From positions 1-64,000 of the forward strand of contig JAODTK010001366.1 in assembly GCA_026419785.1 (NCBI GenBank): 64,000 nt of DNA, read 5' to 3'. The position numbers were made by a program, and so were the translations under genes. This document shows, piece after piece, positions 56,940 to 64,000 of the stretch. The stretch is from Sclerodactyla briareus. Taxonomy: Eukaryota; Echinodermata; Holothuroidea; Dendrochirotida; Sclerodactylidae. Position 1 is the stretch's first letter; each line of letters begins with the position of its first letter. Below the pieces are notes generated by a model. The model saw only the letters and a program-made list of their open reading frames with translations, was not told the origin of the DNA and did not search any database.

Positions 56940-57480
56940 AGTCACCTAGGGATGTCGGGCCCACAGATAAATATAGGGTGCCACTTGTGTAACTTGAGGG
57001 TAGGTCTGCAACCCCCCACCCCCCGGACAGAGGATTATTAGAGATTAAGCGGGATTTCTCCCAAATCTCTTCCATTCCCTTTTCCAAAATTGCGAGGGGT
57101 GGCATGTACACTGGTTACCCCCGGGATTCTCGCCACAGACAAATATAGGGATGACACTTGTTTTACTTTGGGAAGGTCTGCAACCCCCCTCCCTCGTCGG
57201 AAAGATGATTAGAGAGTATAAAGCGGGATTTTTGTCCCAACATCTCTTCCCATTAGGATGTGTAGATAACAGGGACCCTCAATACCAAGGTAACTGCCCC
57301 CCCCCCTCCCTCCATATGAAGAACTGGATGGTTACAGTTGGGAAGGTCTGCCAACCCCAGCCCCTCGGGAAAGAGGATTAAAGAGTATAAAGCGGGATTT
57401 TGTACAAATCTTTCCATATGGAGGTCGTAGAAACAGGGACCGACACCTACCAGTGTAAAACTTGCCCCCCCCCCCCTCCC
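56940..57480 (+). repeat. ~170-bp tandem repeat, 3 units
   Basis: 'AGGTCTGC.AACCCC' at 57003, 57173 and 57343, each followed by 'AGAGGATTA.AGAGTATAAAGCGGGATTT' and a C-rich stretch. Located in the spacer of the foldback. Confidence 0.9.
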
Positions 57481-57484
57481 TCAA

Positions 57485-58785
57485 TATGAAAGACTTAGAC
57501 GGTTACAGTCACGTTCTGTCAGCCTACGTTGTGGTGCCGCCACAGGTTCAGAGCTGGAGGTATGGGGACACCCACCACACTCCTGGGTCCAGTAAGGCAG
57601 AAAACATGATATGGTGGGATTTTGATCCAAGAGTATGGGTTCGTCAGGGTGTTCGGTAGGGATTGGCATTGGTCCCCCATTACCTGAAATCCAGTCACTT
57701 TAAGGGCAAGAATCTGATAGCGGGTGATATGCGACGTGTGGATAATCCCATCTATTTGGATGATGCCTCCTGTTCGGAAGTGGGTCATACAGAACAACGT
57801 TGCTGTATTCCTGAATACATACATTACGGTTGATGTGTAGGCACATTTTAATTGAGGAAATACAGGGGGGAGTAAATTTCCTCTTTGTACTGCCCTACAG
57901 CCTTCTAATTTCTCTAAGCCTAGATATACTGTGGTCTGTATTTCAATACCCCTGCTTGATGAGTCATGAATACCTAGTTGTTTTACCTCCATGGTCTAGG
58001 CTAATGTCAAGTACTTGCATGTCCATTAATCATGGAACCAAACACTGCCAAGGGCATTCTTTGAACCTGTGGCCATAGAGGGGCTGCGACCATGTGGTCG
58101 AGGATGTTGTGCCAGCTATTGTGGGATAGCAAGTCCTAGACTGCAGTATGAGCGTGTACTGATAGATAAACACTTGGTGTACAGCTGAAGCCATCGATTG
58201 TTGGGATAGTGGGAACAAGTTTTTAAGGTACTGTGTGGAATAGCAAAAACTAACAGCATGCCGTGAAAAAATACTGTGATCATTGGTGAGTTTTGTCTGC
58301 TTATTAGTTTCATCTGTGCCTTACACAAGTAACTACAGTTTGGTGGGATCCGGTTTCTAATGGTGATAAGTATGGTACATCATTTACATGATAGTGATTG
58401 CTCAAGCTTGCATTACAAAGGAGAATAGCTGGTTAATCCATGTTCCCTAATATTTCTTCTTTTATTGTTTTGTATTGAAAGAAATTGTCAGAATGTTAAA
58501 AAAAAATAATGAAAATTTAAATAGCGCACATATCTGCCAAGGCACCCAGGCGCACAAAGCAAAACAACAATTACTTAACGCAGCAGAAAAGCGATAAGTT
58601 TCAGTATGTTTAAAAACTTCAGAAGAAGGACAGCGATGGAGATCAGCAGGCAGAACATTCATAGTCTCGCGGCAGCATTCGCGAAAGCTGGAACATGTGT
58701 AACAGTGTTTGTCAAATTACTGGGAATTTCCAGTGCAATGTAGGGATGTACCTATTTATTGATTGTGATTGTATATCTGATCCAA
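57485..58785. other. Spacer of the foldback; no gene recognised
   Basis: The longest frame is 157 codons on the minus strand (57519-57992), with no motif. If the 55.17-60.72 kb structure is a transposon this is where a coding region would be expected, but no transposase or integrase motif was seen. Confidence 0.4.
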
Positions 58786-58789
58786 CACT

Positions 58790-59035
58790 TATAGTTTAGT
58801 ACTTATTGTACTTCGGCTGTTAATAGTAACTGTAAGGGATATATTACATGACAGCTCATCAGACCCTTTTTTAGGCAAATTCAAAATTCTTTTAGGGTAC
58901 TGGTATGTCATTTTACAACACATAGTTTAGTACTGTTTTACTTCCGGCTGTAATAGTAACCGATAAGGGATTGTTACCATGACAGCTCATCGTACCCTTT
59001 TTTGGCGAATTCAAACTTCTTTCAGTGTAATTACC
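58790..59035 (+). repeat. ~130-bp tandem duplication
   Basis: 'ATAGTTTAGTACT' through 'TTCGGCTGT.AATAGTAAC', 'TAAGGGAT', 'CATGACAGCTCATC' and 'CCCTTTTTT.GGC.AATTCAAA.TTCTTT' at 58794-58890 and again at 58923-59025. Confidence 0.9.
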
Positions 59036-59800
59036 AAAATAATGTTAATTTCACCTCTGTTGAACTTGAACAATTATCCGCCATGTTACTTGGGGACCAT
59101 CAAAAACCCCACCACCAAAGTTCACTATAATCCAACAAAGTGCGAAATTTTAAAAATATTTTGCATGACGATTAAGTGAAATATTAAGATTTGCCACTCT
59201 ATACTCTTACCAATGTCCAAGAAAAATGTATTCTTGTGATTAGGGAAAAATCCTCTGAAGAAGGACGGCGCATAAAAGAGCTCGTAGAGTGTGTGTTAAA
59301 ATAATATACAGGACCCTTTATAGTAAAATAAAGTCTGGTGAGTCCTGTTGCGGCTTTGTACATTACAGTACAGCAATGGCACACTTACAGGTGAAATGTG
59401 ATTCAAATTGCCATAGGAAAACTAGGAACAAAAAATCATAATTAGGCATTTTTTGTGCCGTAGTTATGTTGGGTTATTAAACGGATGAGACACTGGGATA
59501 ACTAGACATGTCGGCGGCATAGACCACCAAGTGTATCCCCACTTTGAACAATCGTGGGGGAAAAACGAACCCATCCACCAAGTTTAGGTAGAACCTGGCA
59601 AAGTTGAAAATCAATCACCAAAATAACGTTAAATTGACCTTGAATCTACCAGCCATTGATATTGGGACCAGAAAACCCCCCCCACGAAGTTTCGATAAAT
59701 CCTTGAGTGCAAATAGCACACATTGGACCTCCGGTGACCTTGAACTCACTGCATTGTATTCAGGAACACTAATACCCCACCCACAAAGTACGGGTTAATC
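59020..59800 (+). repeat. GACC-family tandem repeat (about 110-125 bp units)
   Basis: 'AC.ACCAAAGTTCACTATAATCC', 'CCACCAAGTTTAGGTAGAACC', 'CCACGAAGTTTCGATAAATCC' and 'CCACAAAGTACGGGTTAATC' near 59115, 59575, 59680 and 59778, each tied to 'GACCTTGAA' words. Confidence 0.75.
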
Positions 59801-59879
59801 AAACAAAGTTTTAGACGTGTCTCGAACCTCCACATTTGTTGAGTTAGCTTGTGATGTGGAGTATGGTAGTATGGCAGTG

Positions 59880-60720
59880 AATTGACCTTTTTGTTTGTAT
59901 TAACAAGACGCAGCCGGCAATCACACAAAATTAACACTCAAGGTCACAGGTCAAACAGGTCCAGGTGAGGGCAAGAGGGTCAAACTAGGTCAAAAGTTGG
60001 TCACCAGATGTATTTCGGGAAGACAAACCAAACTTTCTATGTGACAATCCACAAACGTGTTACGTGTCAAGATGGTATGACGATCGCCAAATTATTCACA
60101 ATTCAGTAATTTAGGCTGACTTGACCTTCCACATTCGGTGAGTAGTAGTCATGGAGTATCCAAGGATGGTAGTTGTAATTGACTTTTTTGTTTATTTAAA
60201 AAGAATCTGACATTGCAAAAATTAGCCTCACCGGTTCCCTAGTGAAGAGTCAAATTAGGTCAAAAAGTCAAAAAGGTCACAGTAGGTCACCAGATATGTA
60301 TCATCAACCAGACGAACAAAACTTTCCATACGGCAGTCCTCCAAAATGTTCGTTGCCGAGAGATAGACGATTGCATATGGTGACCTTGAATGACTGGACC
60401 TACGAGAAAATAATGGCTCCGCCTCACCATACATGATACCACCTAGCGAATTTGAACTTGATAGATGCTTGCGTTTCGTAGATATCGTGTGACAAAGCTT
60501 TTGAACGTTGACCTCTCATGACCATGAATGACCTGATATCACACCAAAAACAATAGGGGCATCCTCCCTATAGCAACCCACCTACCAAGTTCGTGAAATC
60601 AACTCCTTGCGTTTCGTCAGATATCGTGCTGCCAAGGGGGTGTCTCACACACACACACGCACACCAGAACGCACACACAACACACACACACCACACATAG
60701 CACAACCTGATTACATAGAT
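59880..60720 (-). repeat. Right arm of large foldback (inverted satellite and (CA)n)
   Basis: On the minus strand from 60720: 'GATCTATGTAATCAGGTT', a (TG)n-rich block (60706-60643), 'CACCCCCTTGGCAGCACGATATCTGACG' (60640-60615), a second 'CACACGATATCTACGAA' unit (60495). Then two ~300-bp satellite units with 'GAAAGTTTTGTTCGTCTGG' (about 60327) and 'GAAAGTTTGGTTTGTC' (about 60037). Collinear with 55165-56830 but with fewer satellite units. Confidence 0.9.
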
Positions 60721-60739
60721 CTTTTTCCTTCGGCAATGA

Positions 60740-63455
60740 ATAAAAAAAGGTGGCATACACATGATATTCATCGGTGAGAGGCCTAGGTACAGATTGATGG
60801 CCCTTACGAAGATGCTCCCTATCATATTTTGACTGGAGCAAAATCGATAGAATAGCACAAAACATTCAAGTTTGCCATCGAACGTAGTAGTAAGAGAAAT
60901 GACCTTCCAATGACTCAACCACAGTCTATCTTATGTAATACGGGGGTGCAACGGTTGTGCTAGAACTAAGAAGCCAAGCAGCAACTCCTTGTCACAAAAA
61001 ATTCACAAGAAAGGCAAGAATCACCTACGCATAGTTGCGTTCTTTTCAAGTCATGTTTTATACCCTCTGAGAGATAACTTCGCCTAACCAAGTCACTCTG
61101 GTACAGTAAATTAGTGTACTTTGACCTTGAAATATTTATAACACTGTTAGCAGTTTCAAAAAGCAACGCTACAGTAAACAGATAGATTCCAGCGGAATGT
61201 GATTGGTGTGTTGTTACCGTGACACGCCTCATTATGCACACAGCGATTTAATTGACCACAGATAGTGCTACGAGTCATTTGTAAACAATAAAACGGAACG
61301 CTACACCTGTGTACATATGGCCACGTGTTACACAGTTAGAAACAGTAACATCACATAAGTAAGCGAGATAGCCCACCAGGCAATCGAGAATCGCGATCAA
61401 AACTAGTCACGTAAGTACGTACGTACGTACACAACTTAAGCCCCTACACCACACCCGAGGACGGAAGACAGAAACCGGCTGAAACTGTGTCCGTATTTAC
61501 TCAATCGACAGTAGCAGCAGTAAGAGGTTCGGCAACAGAATAAAAGACTGTAACAGTAGGACGATATTGATACGTATGGGCTAGCAATCAGGGTTTAACT
61601 TTCAAATAAAAAAAATAAATAATTTGAAGCGAAAAGGTTTACGGTTTAGGGGTACAGTGGTGGTAGTAATGACCGATGTTATATAGCACCACCCATGACT
61701 AGTTAAGCTACATTTCCTGCAAAAAGTGCAAAGTTTCAGTATTATCAAAACGTGAAAAGGGCTTCAAAATTGAGAGAACGAACATATTCTCATGAAACTT
61801 GCCGGAAAGATCCTTAAAATTATCTTAATACTTACAGTACTTGCTGGTTTGAAGATAGTTTGGAGTAGGAAATCAAAACAATAAACTGGGACATGGCACT
61901 CTGGGTTTGAAGCTCAGGCCAACATTTTGGTGTGTAGGCAGCGGCGTCCGTAATGTTGGTTAGTAGAACGTACTGCTACAGTCCCTAGTCGGTTGACGAT
62001 AATCATAGCGCCCTTCTGATGACGTGTTCTAACGTTTCGACGTACACTAAGTAAGAGATTTATGCTCTTGTCCTACTGCCTACTGTAGGATGTCGCGGCA
62101 CTGACAAATACTGATTGTGCGTAGGCCTATATAATCATTCAAGTCTCAGTTAAACTGGGTAAATGTAACTGGAAATTTGAAATGTCTGTTCAAACCTGAT
62201 TCACACATTGCATCAAACCCAAAGGGTAGGTTATGGGGAGGAGGGGTTGTTTGGAGAGGGGAGTGGAAGTGTTGGGAGGCTGGTTAAGAGAAAGTGCCTT
62301 TAGTTTACTTCCAGAATAAAGTGTATTGTAATAATGATGACATTGCGCAGACCAGGCCTGGTTTTATCCAATGAGGACAGGCGTGTGTTGGTCCTATGCT
62401 CACGGGGGAAGCTGGCAGCCACGTGGATGGGAATCAATCGACTCCAAGTCTGCGACAGCAGACACTCGCATGTGTTAAGTCTTTCGGGTGGAGTCTTGGG
62501 CCACTAATTTATGTCTTCTTTTTGACCAAAGGTGGACGAGCTTAGGCCGAACAATTCGATGTTACATAGTTGACTGGCAAGTTTGGTGGTGGTTTTTGTG
62601 AACCCACTGTCGGTAGGCTATCGGGGCAAAGTGAATCCTTCAGGGGAGCACGGCGTTGTCGTTAATGAGATGAATGGATTGGCCGGATTACACCTATAGC
62701 CCCATGGTCGATTGTGGCCATATGGAACTCAGCTTCCTGCCCTGTGTTAAACCCTATTGTGGTTGTTGTTACGTGCGGTGCATGCCAGTGCAATGTGGCT
62801 GTTGTGATGAAAATATAGTAGTCATAAGTAGTTAGGTACCACTATATTTTTTCTGTATATCACTCTGAGTTCTAGGTATTCGAGGGGAGTTTTTTGATGA
62901 GACTTATTAAGTGGAATTCAACGCACTTTGCAGTTGCACATTCATGAACTGAAATGTCCAGTATCAGTGTCCCCATACACCCCTTCCACAGGGTAGTTTT
63001 TCACCTCAATCGTGTGTGGGCGCATACGAATAATCGAATTGTCAACCCGAAATACTTTAATATTTAACGGCGACTCCCAAACACTGATTAGCCATTCAGC
63101 TTTCGCATGCCTAGTAATTTGCATCTATAGGCTGTCTCTCTTGGTACGGTAGTACTTATATCTTATCTTATCTTAATTCAGGAAATCATGGATAAATTTT
63201 GGATGGCCCCTCCTTCCCCAATTAGAATGCCTGAGGCCATATAATTGACAGGTGGTACTAATGATACTGACTAGAAGGACCTTCGATGGAAGTGTTTTGT
63301 CGGGGGGAGATAAATTCTACCAGTGGGCATAAAGTAGGTCTTGGTTCTTTCATCTGTACATTTGTATTAATAAATTGTGATGTCACACACACTCAGTTGA
63401 AAGACCACAGAGTTATATAAGAAAACTGTATCCGTAGGTCCCCAAATTCCATTTC
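60740..63455. other. No gene recognised
   Basis: A (GTAC)n patch lies at 61410-61430. A 60-codon minus-strand frame at 62942-63124 (ending VEGVYGDTDTGHFSS) is coding-like but unsupported. Otherwise apparently single-copy AT-rich DNA. Confidence 0.3.
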
Positions 63456-63459
63456 TCGT

Positions 63460-63850
63460 TTTTCCTATGGGAGTTATGGCCTTAATTTTGGTCCATTATG
63501 CGGACAAATTTGGGAGAATCCCATTTGCGCAATAACGCATGAACGTCACACTTGGAACACCCGGGACGTTATTACAATATTTAATTGCTTCATTTTGTTG
63601 AATGAGTCAACCTTTTCGTCAACTTTCGTTTCTTTTCTCTCTCAACCGAATTACACCAACACCTACCAACTCCACTACAGCAATCCCCTCCCATAGGCTA
63701 ATGTTTTTTTTCATATTGAAAATAATGTGTGAATTTTGATTGATAGAAAACAAAGATTGGTTTCGGGGTTGTGCAGTATTACACCATTTAATGGCATGTG
63801 GGATGACTTTTCCCAATCTGCGCATACACATGCACAAATTTTAGAGATTG
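63460..63850 (+). repeat. Dispersed repeat C, copy 2
   Basis: Collinear with 16800-17165: 'TTTGGTCCATTATG', 'TTTGCGCAATAACGCATGAACGTCAC', 'CCCCTCCCATAGGCTAA', 'AAAATAATGTGTGAATTTT', 'GGTTGTGCAGTAT'. Confidence 0.7.
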
Positions 63851-64000
63851 TAACCCGTAACGGAAGTTGTAATGCACCAGTTTGGACTGGTGCTTTGGTT
63901 TTCCTCCCCTATATATTAGCCTCTTTATAATTCTTCTGGCAGTTGTCCTTTGAAATTATTGAACATTTTGTATAGGCCAGCAATGTTGAAGTGCTGCTGA

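Noticed and set aside
57519..57992. 157-codon minus-strand open frame in the foldback spacer
   Set aside because: No domain, no splice support, and it runs out of a tandem repeat; composition is not coding-like.
12065..60600. CRISPR array as an explanation for the evenly spaced repeats
   Set aside because: Units are long, degenerate and continuous without unique spacers, and the DNA is clearly eukaryotic; these are minisatellites.

Overview
The window looks like nuclear DNA of a multicellular animal, most likely a marine invertebrate. The evidence is GT-AG introns, vertebrate-style gene families split into short exons, LINE, hAT and CACTA-type transposon remnants, and a very high load of tandem repeats built on GACCTTGA-like words. 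I cannot place it below Metazoa; a deuterostome invertebrate such as an echinoderm, hemichordate or amphioxus is a guess from the repeat style. No bacterial or organellar features are visible.

Four host-type or host-like genes can be supported. (1) 1.5-2.4 kb, minus: last exon of a carbohydrate sulfotransferase (CHST8-14 / HNK-1 family). (2) 22.6-27.9 kb, minus: a six-exon BEN-domain protein. (3) 29.2-35.7 kb, plus: a Tnp2 (CACTA/EnSpm-type) transposase-like gene with a long C-terminal exon and a tandemly duplicated small exon, head-to-head with the BEN gene. (4) 48.3-52.0 kb, minus: three 3' exons resembling the cytoplasmic tail of the KIAA1549 (UPF0606) membrane-protein family. Nearly all of these carry single-base frameshifts, while splice sites and motifs are intact. 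This suggests an indel-noisy assembly rather than wholesale pseudogenisation.

Mobile remnants: a LINE reverse-transcriptase fragment at 9.0-9.9 kb (+), a LINE 3' end with an ATT tail at 32.3-32.8 kb (+), a hAT transposase dimerisation-domain fragment at 41.6-41.9 kb (-), an RTE/Nimb-like LINE at 43.4-45.0 kb (-), and another LINE 3' end at 45.6-45.85 kb (+). A 139-bp hAT MITE with a perfect 8-bp target duplication lies at 30.48-30.62 kb.

The rest is repeats: microsatellites, at least ten minisatellite arrays with units of about 11 to 310 bp, dispersed families in two or three copies, and many poly-G/poly-C tracts of 9 to 36 bases. The most striking structure is at 55.17-60.72 kb. There a (TG)n block and a ~300-bp satellite array are followed about 3 kb later by the same components in reverse order and orientation, a large foldback arrangement. 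A second foldback lies at 38.1-39.6 kb, and a minisatellite turned on itself at 21.6-22.0 kb. Stretches not listed are described in the 'other' entries.
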